This document shows, in pieces, positions 36,823-45,444 of a stretch of DNA of 64,000 nucleotides. Position 1 is the first letter of the stretch; every line of letters begins with the position of its first letter. The notes below the pieces were generated by a model. That model ran no database searches, had not been told where the DNA came from, and worked only from the letters and a program-made list of their open reading frames with translations. Source of the stretch: Allorhizobium pseudoryzae (GTDB taxonomy: Bacteria > Pseudomonadota > Alphaproteobacteria > Rhizobiales > Rhizobiaceae); assembly GCF_011046245.1 (NCBI RefSeq), contig NZ_CP049241.1, positions 3,178,001-3,242,000 of the forward strand, given 5' to 3'. Made by a program: the position numbers and the translations under genes.

Positions 36823-37563
36823 TCAGGCGGTGGCGAGATCGGCATCCCTGAACGACAGCCGCATCAGGCGGCGATAATCACCCTCGGCCTTGCCATAGGC
36901 ATCCCGGGCAAACTGTTCCATCGCCACACGATTGCGGATGGTGATGCGCCCGCGCTCCGACCGAATGAAACCGTGGCCTTCGAGCACATGCAGTGCGGAA
37001 GTGACGCTGGGACGCCGCACCGCCAGCATCAAAGCGATGAAGTCATGCGTCAAAGCGATCTCGTTGCCATCGACCCTGTCGTGGCACATGAGCAACCAGC
37101 GCGTCAGCCTCTCCTCGACGCTGTGCACCGCATTCGACAGAGCCGTTGCGGCGACCTGGGCATTGAAGGCGAGCAACGCCCTCACCATCAGCTGCTGGAG
37201 GACCGGTTCTTCCTGCTGCAGTCGCTCGAAGGCGGCGATGGGAAACCGCCAGCCCCGTCCCGCGATCTGCATGATCACGTCACTATGCGCATCTTCTGCT
37301 CCGGCGATGGCGACGGCGGGCGAATAGCCCTCGCGCCCGACCAGCCCCGCTTCAGCCCGCTTGCCCAAGGCCGACACGGCGACCACCGAGGCGATGCCGG
37401 AGACGGGAAAATAGACATGCGTGACCGCAGTGCCCGACCGGACGAGTATCTCGCCCTTGTCGAGATGCACGAGTTCCCCAACCGCCTTGAGCTGCAGAAT
37501 GACCTGCTCCGGCAGGAGGGACAACAGGCGATTTAATTGCATCAGAGCTGCCGGGTCGGTCAC
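36823..37563 (-). CDS. Crp/Fnr-family transcriptional regulator B
   Basis: This is a paralogue of the preceding gene: ALSNAVHSVEERLTRWLLMC and LTHDFIALMLAVRRPSVTSA are near-identical to the other copy, while the N-terminal sensor half differs more (VTHVYFPVSGIASVVAVSAL). The start is uncertain: GTG at 37563 sits 6-7 bp from GGGAGGA; the ATG at 37542 is the alternative. No cysteine cluster is seen. Confidence 0.85.
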   Translation of the reverse strand: MTDPAALMQLNRLLSLLPEQVILQLKAVGELVHLDKGEILVRSGTAVTHVYFPVSGIASVVAVSALGKRAEAGLVGREGYSPAVAIAGAEDAHSDVIMQIAGRGWRFPIAAFERLQQEEPVLQQLMVRALLAFNAQVAATALSNAVHSVEERLTRWLLMCHDRVDGNEIALTHDFIALMLAVRRPSVTSALHVLEGHGFIRSERGRITIRNRVAMEQFARDAYGKAEGDYRRLMRLSFRDADLATA

Positions 37564-37718
37564 ACGCACTCCTCCCTCCGGTTTGGCCTCCGGTTTGGAC
37601 GCTGGTCATGAAACGTGGTCCGGGAGCGGCAGTCTGTCTAACGCCCTCCCCACGTCGCAGGGGACGAACAAGAAACCTGGGCCCGAGTTCCATCCCTTCG
37701 GGAAAATTGCGCGCTTCT

Positions 37719-37787
37719 CCGTACGAGAGCGTACGGGAACATCCCGACGCCCACTCCATTTCCCCCCGACGCCCACTCCATTTCCCC
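37719..37787. repeat. Palindrome plus two tandem 22-bp repeats
   Basis: CCGTACG-AGAG-CGTACGG at 37719-37736 is a perfect 7-bp inverted repeat. It is followed by two identical head-to-tail 22-bp units at 37744-37765 and 37766-37787, containing CGACGCCCACTCCATTTCCC. They lie between the start of the second Crp/Fnr gene and the 87-aa frame at 37814. Confidence 0.8.
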
Positions 37788-37813
37788 AGGCGTGAAGCAG
37801 AGGAGCAGGCAAT

Positions 37814-38077
37814 GTGGGTAATCGACGCGTGACGCCTCAGCATGGTCGTCCGGATCCTCCCGCACCAGGGGAGACACTGCTGCAACACGAGGTCGAACGC
37901 ATGGCGCGGCGGTTCTGTCCGCGAGAGGCGGATGCACGCCGGCTCTCCGAAGAAGCCCTGCGGCAGGCAAGGCAGGCGCTGACTGCGGGCACCTCGCCAA
38001 TCCTCCAGAAGCGTCAGCTGACCCAACTGCTCTTTCACCTCCTCCACAACCTCGCACGGCCTCAGTCCCGCCGCTGA
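37814..38077 (+). CDS. Small basic hypothetical protein
   Basis: This is an 87-aa frame with GTG start, with AGGAG 8 bp upstream. It is rich in Arg, Gln and Leu and mostly helical by eye (CPREADARRLSEEALRQARQ, QKRQLTQLLFHLLHNLARPQ). No family is recognised. Competing frames on the other strand are not better, but this could still be a chance frame. Confidence 0.4.
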   Translation: MGNRRVTPQHGRPDPPAPGETLLQHEVERMARRFCPREADARRLSEEALRQARQALTAGTSPILQKRQLTQLLFHLLHNLARPQSRR

Positions 38078-38105
38078 GATCGGCGTACCCGGTCATCCAC
38101 CGGCT

Positions 38106-38468
38106 TCAGTGCAGAATGTTGGAGTGGTATTCGTCCGCTTCGCGCGCCAGCGCATCCAGGATCGCCTCCCGGTCTTCGCGCTCCTTAGACAGCACAAAGG
38201 GATGAACTGCGCCCGGCGCTTCGTTGTGCGTCACGATGAACAGGAACGGCACTTTCAGCGTCATCATCTTTTCCGACAACGTGAAGAGTGTCGCCGAATC
38301 CAGCGACAGGTCCATCAACACGCCGCCCGTGCGGCGCACCGCTTCGAAATTCACCGAGTCCGGCTCCACAGGCCCTGTCAACAGCACGCCGGCCGCGCCC
38401 CAAGCTTGTCTCACCTCATCGCTGACGACGCCTTGACCGGCGATCACGATCAGCTCGAAATTCTGCAC
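38106..38468 (-). CDS. Degenerate receiver-domain protein
   Basis: This is a 120-aa protein with a CheY-like alternation of strands and helices. GVLMDLSLDS fits the strand with the phospho-acceptor Asp, FLFIVTHNE the conserved Thr strand and HPFVLSKE the Lys strand. The first strand reads FELIVIAGQG and lacks the acidic pair that holds the metal, so phosphorylation is doubtful. A GTG start at 38468 with GAGGAGGG upstream is preferred. It is probably a pseudo-receiver signalling protein. Confidence 0.6.
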   Translation of the reverse strand: MQNFELIVIAGQGVVSDEVRQAWGAAGVLLTGPVEPDSVNFEAVRRTGGVLMDLSLDSATLFTLSEKMMTLKVPFLFIVTHNEAPGAVHPFVLSKEREDREAILDALAREADEYHSNILH

Positions 38469-38598
38469 CCGACGACACCCTCCTCGGCAAAGATAGTGCA
38501 TAACATTACGCCGGGCGTTGAGTTCGGTTCACTGCGAGATTTTTAGAATCAACCACTTGGCGACCCAAGGATCGCGTCATCGTAGAGAGCATGAGGGC

Positions 38599-39579
38599 CT
38601 ACTCCGCCGCGACTTTATGGTCGAACGAGATAATGCCCTTCAATATGTCGTTGAAGCTTTCACGACTTGGACATCGGCTCAGTCTTGTGGTCAGCGCCTC
38701 GATCAGCCACTGCGTCGCGGGGCCTGGCGGGTTTGCGATCCGACGAATGGCATACAAGGGATATTCGCTGGTTTCGTAAGCATCGATCTCAAGCGCCCGC
38801 AGCCGGCCACTCGCCAGATCCTCGCGCACCAGCGCCGCCGGCAGCCCTCCCCAACCAAGCCCGCCACGGATCAGCTGGTGTTTCGTGGCGATATCGCTGA
38901 CCCGCCAGACCTTGTAGGACAGGACGTTGAAGTTCCGACCATGCGTGATGCCCGAGGCATCGGTGACGACAAGCTGGACCTCTTCGCGCACATCGGCCCG
39001 CATCAACGGCCTGCCGAGCTTGGCAAGCGGATGCTCGGCGGCGGCGACAGGGATCATGTAGGAATGGCCGATCTTCTGGACCGTCAGCGTATCTTCGGGC
39101 CGCAGCAGAGCCCCTCCGACACCGACCGACGCCTTGCCACTCAGCACCAGGTCCATCACCATACCGAGCTCGCCGGAATTCAGGCTGAGCGAGACTGCCG
39201 GATAACGGCTGCCAAATTCGGCGAGCGTATCGACGATGGCATCGGTGGGAACCATATTGCTGATCGCAAGCGTGACCTCCGCCTCCAGGCCCTGCTTCAA
39301 GGCTTTGGCGCGAGCCCGCATCACCTGCAGATCGGAGAGAATCCGGCGGCTATCGGCGAGCAGCGCCTTACCGGCCTCCGTCAGTTTCGTCTGGCGTGAC
39401 CCGTTGCGGTCGAACAGTGAGACCTCAAGCTGCGCCTCGAGATTGCCGATCGTGTAGCTGATCACAGACTGCGCCCGGTTCATCTGCCGCGACGCACCCG
39501 TGAAGCTGCCGGTCTCTGCCACAGCCAGAAAAACCTGCAACTGGTCCAGTGTCGGGTTCGCATCCATGCGTCTATCCAT
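38599..39579 (-). CDS. LysR-family transcriptional regulator
   Basis: This is a 326-aa protein with an N-terminal winged helix (LDQLQVFLAVAETGSFTGAS, NRAQSVISYTIGNLEAQLEV) and a C-terminal periplasmic-binding-type sensor domain. It is divergent from the azoreductase gene starting at 39695 with a 115-bp gap, the usual arrangement of a LysR regulator and its target. Confidence 0.92.
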   Translation of the reverse strand: MDRRMDANPTLDQLQVFLAVAETGSFTGASRQMNRAQSVISYTIGNLEAQLEVSLFDRNGSRQTKLTEAGKALLADSRRILSDLQVMRARAKALKQGLEAEVTLAISNMVPTDAIVDTLAEFGSRYPAVSLSLNSGELGMVMDLVLSGKASVGVGGALLRPEDTLTVQKIGHSYMIPVAAAEHPLAKLGRPLMRADVREEVQLVVTDASGITHGRNFNVLSYKVWRVSDIATKHQLIRGGLGWGGLPAALVREDLASGRLRALEIDAYETSEYPLYAIRRIANPPGPATQWLIEALTTRLSRCPSRESFNDILKGIISFDHKVAAE

Positions 39580-39694
39580 TAATTCGATTGCTTCGTTCGA
39601 TATTATCCGGATTTTCTCGATAGGTGTCCATTCCTAAGTAGGGGCGACGCAGATTCTTACTGACGCCTCCCATCAACACAGTGGACCCCATCCG

Positions 39695-40309
39695 ATGTCT
39701 CAGATCCTTCTCGTAACCTCCAGCCCGCGCGGTGCCGAGTCCGTTTCCACCAAGGTCGCGACCGATCTCGCCTCTGCGCTGGCCAGTGCCAGCGGTGCCA
39801 CCGTGACCAATCGCGACCTCGGCACCCAGCCGATCGCGCATCTCGATACCGTCACCACCTCCGCCATTCGCAAGGCTCCTGCTGACCGCACGCCGGAAGA
39901 AGCCGCTGCAGCCGAAACTTCGGACAGACTGATCGCCGAACTGTTTGCCGCCGACCAGATCGTCATCGGTACCGGCCTTATCAACTTCAACATCTATTCC
40001 GGCCTGAAGAGCTGGATCGACAATATTGCCCGCGCCGGCATCACCTTCCGCTACTCCGCCAACGGTCCGGAAGGTCTCGTCACCGGCAAGAAGGTTTACA
40101 TCGTCCTGGCTGCCGCCGGCGTCTATTCCGATGGCCCGGCCGCCACGATGAACCATGCGGTTCCGTATCTCAAGACGGTCCTGGCCTTCCTCGGCATGAC
40201 CGATGTGGAAGTTCTCTACGTGGAAGGTCTCGCTTTCGGTCCGGAAGCGGTCGAAAAGGCCATGGCAGCGGCACAGAGCCGCACGCAGGAACTGGCACGC
40301 GCAGCCTGA
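39695..40309 (+). CDS. azoR: FMN-dependent NADH:quinone oxidoreductase / azoreductase
   Basis: This is a 204-aa flavodoxin-fold reductase that reduces quinones and azo compounds. The FMN-binding N terminus ILLVTSSPRGAESVSTKVA, the core PMYNFxxPs-like position as GTGLINFNIYSGLKSWIDNI, and AGITFRYSANGPEGLVTGKK identify AzoR. It is likely regulated by the divergent LysR gene in response to electrophiles or quinones. Confidence 0.92.
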   Translation: MSQILLVTSSPRGAESVSTKVATDLASALASASGATVTNRDLGTQPIAHLDTVTTSAIRKAPADRTPEEAAAAETSDRLIAELFAADQIVIGTGLINFNIYSGLKSWIDNIARAGITFRYSANGPEGLVTGKKVYIVLAAAGVYSDGPAATMNHAVPYLKTVLAFLGMTDVEVLYVEGLAFGPEAVEKAMAAAQSRTQELARAA

Positions 40310-40341
40310 TTTCCGAACAACACTTCCGTTGAAGGCTTGAG

Positions 40342-40365
40342 GCCGCGGTGAAAACCGCGGCTTTG
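40342..40365 (+). terminator. azoR terminator
   Basis: GCCGCGGT-GAAA-ACCGCGGC is followed by TTTG, between two convergent genes. Confidence 0.8.
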
Positions 40366-40375
40366 CTTCTGACGG

Positions 40376-43300
40376 TTAGTAACGACGCGCCATCGCCACC
40401 ACGTCATTGACCTCTGCGCTCCGGCGCGCATCCGGCGCCGCAACGGACACCATCTTCGTGGCGGTCGCAGCCTCGACCTTGATGATCCGCTCCTGGAAGG
40501 GAACCGGGCGTCCCAGCAGATAGCCTTGCAGTTCATCGCAGCCGGCTTCGCAGAGGAACAGGGCCTCCTCGATCCTCTCGACGCCTTCCGCCACGATCTT
40601 CATGCCCAGACTGGCGCCAAGCCCGATAATGGTGCGGATGATCGCCTGCTCCTTTTCCGAAGCATCGACATTCGACACGAAGCTGCGGTCGATCTTGATC
40701 GAATCGAAGGGATAACGCGACAGATAGCTGAGCGATGAATAGCCGGTGCCGAAATCGTCGAGCGCGATCGAAAAGCCGACCTGCTTGAGATCCTTCAGGA
40801 TCTGGACGGCGCGCTTGTCATCGTCCAGCAGCATGCTTTCGGTGATTTCCAGTTCGATCAGCGCTGGATTTGCCCGTGTGCTGCGCAGCACATCCATCAG
40901 GTTGGAGACAAAGTCCGTGTGGCGGAACTGCAGGGGGCTGACATTGATGCTGATGCGGCGCCCGCCGAGATGCGGCAACATCCGGCAGGCTTCCGCCACT
41001 ACCCAGCGCCCGAGCGGAATAATGCGACCCGAGGCTTCCGCGACCGGAATGAAATCGGACGGAGGGATCAGCCCCCGAACGGGGTGATTCCAGCGCACCA
41101 GCGCCTCGTAGCCGGAAATCTGTGCCGTCACCGTATCGATGCGCGGCTGGAGGTAAAGCTCCAGTTCCCCACGCTCCAGCGCCAGTTCCAGGTCCGTCTC
41201 CAGGGCACGGCGCTTCTCGATGAGTTCGTTCATGCCGGGCTTGTAGATCCGCGCGGTACTGCGTCCGCCATCCTTGGCCTTGTAAAGGGCAATGTCGGCG
41301 CAACCGATCAACGTTTCCGCATCGCCGGCATGATCCGGACACAGGGCGCCGCCAATGCTGACGCCCACATGCACCTTGTCGCCCTGGCCAATGATGACGG
41401 GCGCCGCCATCGCCCGCAGCACCCGGTGGGCAAAATCCTCCAGCTGGCTCGCGAAGGCGGCCTTGGTGAGGATGACGGCAAATTCATCGCCCCCAAGACG
41501 GGCGACGACATCGGTGGGACCCGCCTGCGCCTGCAGCCGCAAACCGACCTCCCGGATGACCACATCACCCGCCTGATGGCCGTGGATATCGTTGATGTCC
41601 TTGAAGTGATCGATATCGACAAGCACCACGCCGCAGCGGGCGCCGCGATCCGCCCAATTGACGAGACTGTCCAGCCGCTCGGAAAACAGTGTGCGGTTCG
41701 GCAGCTCCGTCAGCGGGTCATGCAACGCCATGAAACGGATGCGTCGTTCCGCCTCCTTGCGCTCCCGCAGATCAACGAGGCAGCCGATCCGCGCCTTTTC
41801 GTTGCGGTAGCGGATGTCGCGCCCCCTCACCTGCACCGGAATATGGCCGCCCTCGTTCTGCAACAGCATCACCTCGTGGATGCTGTCATCATTCAGCGTC
41901 ATCAGCGTCTGAAGATCAGGCCCGGTTCCGCTGTCGAGAAAATCACTCAAGGGTCGCCCGGCGATCTCGGAGAGCGGCAGGCCGATCAGGTTTTCCAGCT
42001 GCTGGTTGCCATCAACGATCCATCCGTCGATGTGGATGACGATCGCTTCGAACGTGGTGTTGGCAAGGGCCGCCACCCGTTCGGCCTCCTCCTGGTTCCG
42101 CTTCAGCTCCAGAAGTTCGACACGGTTGCGCTCATCCTGTTCGACATTGTCCATCAGCCGATTGAACAGCCTTGTCAGGCGCTCCGATTCATCGCCGCGC
42201 ACCACGGTCAGCCGCTTCTCCAGATCCGCCTGCCCGTCGAGCAGATCCGCAATCGCATCCTCCACATGGCCGACGCCGAGGCGCGTGGCATGTTCTGCGG
42301 TGTTGAGCCCCGCTTCTTCGTCTTCTGCGGTCACCCGCAGGTTCATCGTCCGGCTCAGGACCCAGAAGAACGCGTAACCCAGGCCGAACGCCCAATAGAA
42401 ATTTATACCGACGCCAACGGCCTGGATATAGAGCTGCGCCAGCCGCCCGCCGGTCGGCAGATTTTCGACCGGCGCGAGCAAGGCCACCCCGAGCGTTCCG
42501 ACAACGCCCGCAAGGGCGTGGATGCCGATGGCGCCAACCGCATCGTCAATCTTCAACCGGGACTCGATGAAGGCGTTGCCGAACAGGGCGACGGCGCCGC
42601 CGATCGCGCCGATCATTAAAGCACCTCCCGGCTCCAGCAGGTGGCAGCCGGCGGTCACGGCCACCAATCCGCCCAGCATGCCGCCATTCGACTTTTCCGG
42701 CAGGATGGCGCCATCCTGAAAATAGCCGATCAGGTAACCGACGCAGGTTCCCATGCCCCCGGCGAGCACGGTGTTCATGATGATCGGCGCGATATCCGCA
42801 TTGGCATGCAGGGTGGACCCGCCATTGAAGCCGATCCAGCCGATGAACAGGAGAAAGGCACCGGTGGTCGACAGAACCGGATTGTGACCGGCAATCCGGA
42901 TCGGCCGCCCGGCCTCATCAAACCGGTCGATCCGCGGGCCGATGACCAGACAGGCGGCCAGCGACACCCAGCCGCCGGTCGCATGCACGACGGTCGAACC
43001 GGCAAAATCGACAAAGCCGAGCGCGCCCAGAAAGGCCGAGGTCTGCTCGGTCAGGGCAGACCCCCAGGCCCAGTGCACGAAGACCGGATAGATCAAGGCC
43101 GACAGGAACACGGAGCCGAACACGTAGACCGAGAGCCGCATCCGCTCGGCGACGGCACCGGAGACGATGGTGGCTGCCGTGCCGCAAAACATCATCTGGA
43201 AGACGAAGAAACCCGACTCCCAGGAGTCGAGGTTCCTCAGAAAGTAGAAGTCCGCATCCCAGCCGAACGGCAGGCCAGCGGACCGGCCGAAGGCCAGCAT

Positions 43301-43579
43301 GAAACCGATGGCAGCAAAACCGACAACCCCGAAGACGAAATCGAGGAGGTTCTTCTGCGCGACGTTGATCGAATTTTTCGACCGGACCATTCCCGCTTCG
43401 AGCAGCAGGAAACCGACCTGCATCAACATGACCAGGCCCGCCGCCGCCATCAACCAGGTCAGATCGACGTTGAACGTCGTTGCGTTCGGCAATTCCGCTG
43501 AAAACGCAGTGTCGCCCATGCAAACCGGAAGCGCTACACCAGCAAAAGTCAGAATACGAATGCTGGAGCGTGAATACAT
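40376..43579 (-). CDS. Ammonium transporter fused to PAS-GGDEF-EAL (Amt transceptor)
   Basis: This is a 1067-aa membrane signalling protein. A signal peptide is followed by a complete Amt/AmtB domain (about residues 38-415, about 11 membrane segments: TFNVDLTWLMAAAGLVMLMQ, SGAVAERMRLSVYVFGSVFL, LLFIGWIGFNGGS). Both pore histidines are kept, in STVVHATGG and AIGIHALAG. A charged helical linker (416-500) leads to a PAS domain (500-615), a GGDEF domain with intact RLGGDEFAV (615-780) and an EAL domain with intact YEALVRW and DDFGTGYSS (800-1050). Extracellular ammonium may thus control cyclic-di-GMP. No adjacent glnK is present. An upstream TTG (43594) is an alternative start; no clear ribosome site is seen. 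Confidence 0.93.
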   Translation of the reverse strand: MYSRSSIRILTFAGVALPVCMGDTAFSAELPNATTFNVDLTWLMAAAGLVMLMQVGFLLLEAGMVRSKNSINVAQKNLLDFVFGVVGFAAIGFMLAFGRSAGLPFGWDADFYFLRNLDSWESGFFVFQMMFCGTAATIVSGAVAERMRLSVYVFGSVFLSALIYPVFVHWAWGSALTEQTSAFLGALGFVDFAGSTVVHATGGWVSLAACLVIGPRIDRFDEAGRPIRIAGHNPVLSTTGAFLLFIGWIGFNGGSTLHANADIAPIIMNTVLAGGMGTCVGYLIGYFQDGAILPEKSNGGMLGGLVAVTAGCHLLEPGGALMIGAIGGAVALFGNAFIESRLKIDDAVGAIGIHALAGVVGTLGVALLAPVENLPTGGRLAQLYIQAVGVGINFYWAFGLGYAFFWVLSRTMNLRVTAEDEEAGLNTAEHATRLGVGHVEDAIADLLDGQADLEKRLTVVRGDESERLTRLFNRLMDNVEQDERNRVELLELKRNQEEAERVAALANTTFEAIVIHIDGWIVDGNQQLENLIGLPLSEIAGRPLSDFLDSGTGPDLQTLMTLNDDSIHEVMLLQNEGGHIPVQVRGRDIRYRNEKARIGCLVDLRERKEAERRIRFMALHDPLTELPNRTLFSERLDSLVNWADRGARCGVVLVDIDHFKDINDIHGHQAGDVVIREVGLRLQAQAGPTDVVARLGGDEFAVILTKAAFASQLEDFAHRVLRAMAAPVIIGQGDKVHVGVSIGGALCPDHAGDAETLIGCADIALYKAKDGGRSTARIYKPGMNELIEKRRALETDLELALERGELELYLQPRIDTVTAQISGYEALVRWNHPVRGLIPPSDFIPVAEASGRIIPLGRWVVAEACRMLPHLGGRRISINVSPLQFRHTDFVSNLMDVLRSTRANPALIELEITESMLLDDDKRAVQILKDLKQVGFSIALDDFGTGYSSLSYLSRYPFDSIKIDRSFVSNVDASEKEQAIIRTIIGLGASLGMKIVAEGVERIEEALFLCEAGCDELQGYLLGRPVPFQERIIKVEAATATKMVSVAAPDARRSAEVNDVVAMARRY

Positions 43580-43680
43580 CAATGCACCGGGCAATACTGG
43601 GAGCGAATATCCGACCGACCCTAGTGAAAACCCTTTAAAATTCAGTGATCATACATCAGGAAGATGTCATATCCTCACAT

Positions 43681-44001
43681 TCAGGCCGGGCGGTTTTCCT
43701 GGCCGTCGCCGAACAGGGAGGCGCCGTTCTGATCGATGATCTGGCGGCCCTTGCGGAAGGTGCAGTCGAGCGCGTCATCCATGGCGGTGAACATGTCGGC
43801 ACGCACGAAGGTGCGCACCAGCGTCCTGCCATCGACATCCTTCTCGATGCGGCCGGCGAGGCGGATCTGCGAGCCCTCCCGCATCGGTTCGGCAAAAATC
43901 CGGCAGCCCGCATGCTCCTGCGGCTCCACCTTGGCTTCGGCCTTCGGTGCGGCACCGCCGCCGGACAGCATGGAAAAGAATTTCGAGATTATCGACGCCA
44001 T
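43681..44001 (-). CDS. HlyU-family protein
   Basis: This 106-aa protein matches the HlyU family: FFSMLSGGGAAPKAEAKVEP, then YKGCxI-like EHAGCRIFAEPMREGSQIRL and DVDGRTLVRTFVRADMFTAM. In Vibrio HlyU is a DNA-binding activator, but this alphaproteobacterial family is a different fold and its role is unclear. It is followed by ilvA on the other side of a 73-bp gap. Confidence 0.8.
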   Translation of the reverse strand: MASIISKFFSMLSGGGAAPKAEAKVEPQEHAGCRIFAEPMREGSQIRLAGRIEKDVDGRTLVRTFVRADMFTAMDDALDCTFRKGRQIIDQNGASLFGDGQENRPA

Positions 44002-44074
44002 GGGTTTTGCCTTTCCTGTCTTGCCTGGAGCCTCAGGAAAGGCCCGCGTGGTTATCCGGATACTTCAAACGCTG

Positions 44075-45325
44075 TCAGATGATCAAGTTCGCAAGGATCT
44101 CGTTTTCGGTGATGTCCTGGTAGCCGAGGCCTGCCTCCTCGAAACGCTGCAGCAGATCGGCAAAGTTTTCGGGACGCCTGGTCTCGATGCCAATCAGGAT
44201 CGAACCGAAATTGCGGGCGGATTTCTTCAGGTACTCGAAGCGGGCGATATCATCGTCCGGGCCCAGAAGATTGAGGAAATCGCGCAGCGCTCCCGGACGC
44301 TGGGCCAGCCGCAGGATGAAATATTTCTTCAGACCCGCATAGCGCATGGCGCGCTCCTTGACGTCCGGCAGACGCTCGAAATCGAAATTGCCGCCGGACA
44401 CGATCGCGACGATCGTCTTGCCGCGCACCGTCTCCGGGTGGAGCGCTGCCAGCGCCGTCAGGGACAGCGCACCGGCCGGCTCCAACACCACGCCCTCGAT
44501 ATTCAGCATCTCGGTGATGGTGACGCAGATCGCGTTTTCCGGCACCGCCATCACCTGCGCCGGAGAAAAGCGCTTGAGGGCTTCGAAATTGAGGTCGCCG
44601 ATGCGGGCAACCGCGGCGCCATCGACGAAGTTGTCGACCTTGGACAACGTCACGGCCTGTCCCGCCTCAAGGCTTCGTTTCAGGCTCGGCGCGCCGGCGG
44701 GCTCGACCATCAGGAAGGCATTATCCGGCAAATCCCTTGCGAGATATCCGGTCATGCCGGAGGAGAGGCCGCCCCCGCCGACGGGCATGATCACCAGATC
44801 GGGCGTCACGCCTTCGGGCAACTGTGCCCGGATCTCCGCCGCGACCGTCGCCTGGCCCTCGATGATGTCGGCATGGTCGAAGGGTGGCACCATGGCGCCG
44901 TCGATCTCCTCCACATGCGCCCGCGCGGCGGCATAGCACTGGTCGAAAATATCGCCCACGAGGCGGATGGTGATGTATTCGCCCCCGAACATGCGCGTCT
45001 TGTCGATCTTCTGCTGCGGGGTCGTGACCGGCATGAAGACCACGCCGTGCACCTTGAAATGCCGGCACACGAAGGCAAAACCCTGCGCGTGATTGCCGGC
45101 GGAGGCGCAGACGAACACCCGGTCGTCTCCGCCGTCGGCGATCGTCTTGCGAAAGAAATTGAAGGCGCCGCGGATCTTGTAGGAGCGCACCGGCGACAGA
45201 TCCTCACGCTTCAGCCAGACGTCGGCGCCGAACCGGCGGCTCAGATGTTCGTTCAACTGCAGTGGCGTTTCCGGGAAAATCTCCCGCATGGCCAGCATTG
45301 CCTCATCCACAGCTTGCGTCGTCAT
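44075..45325 (-). CDS. ilvA: Threonine ammonia-lyase (threonine dehydratase)
   Basis: This is a 416-aa PLP enzyme deaminating threonine to 2-oxobutanoate, the first step toward isoleucine. The Schiff-base lysine is in LSPVRSYKIRGAFNF, the substrate loop in ASAGNHAQGFAF, and the phosphate loop in PVGGGGLSSGMTG. A short ACT-like C terminus (FILRLAQRPGALRDFLNLLG) indicates feedback control by isoleucine or valine. The start MTTQAVDEA was preferred to an upstream ATG at 45421 lacking family similarity. It is divergent from trkH. Confidence 0.92.
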   Translation of the reverse strand: MTTQAVDEAMLAMREIFPETPLQLNEHLSRRFGADVWLKREDLSPVRSYKIRGAFNFFRKTIADGGDDRVFVCASAGNHAQGFAFVCRHFKVHGVVFMPVTTPQQKIDKTRMFGGEYITIRLVGDIFDQCYAAARAHVEEIDGAMVPPFDHADIIEGQATVAAEIRAQLPEGVTPDLVIMPVGGGGLSSGMTGYLARDLPDNAFLMVEPAGAPSLKRSLEAGQAVTLSKVDNFVDGAAVARIGDLNFEALKRFSPAQVMAVPENAICVTITEMLNIEGVVLEPAGALSLTALAALHPETVRGKTIVAIVSGGNFDFERLPDVKERAMRYAGLKKYFILRLAQRPGALRDFLNLLGPDDDIARFEYLKKSARNFGSILIGIETRRPENFADLLQRFEEAGLGYQDITENEILANLII

Positions 45326-45444
45326 CGATGTCCATCCGTTGAATTTCAAAGCAAGGCCCGCTATGCCATAGCTGATCGAGAGAGACAAAAGCTTCTTTTC
45401 GCAGCCAACAATTCGGGCCATTCAGCTTTCGGGACATTCAGCTT

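Noticed and set aside
37744..37787. CRISPR array
   Set aside because: The two 22-bp units are directly adjacent, without spacers, and there are only two.
37352..38096. Two overlapping minus-strand frames of 150-230 aa
   Set aside because: They run through the tandem repeat and the upstream region of the Crp/Fnr gene and lack recognisable content.
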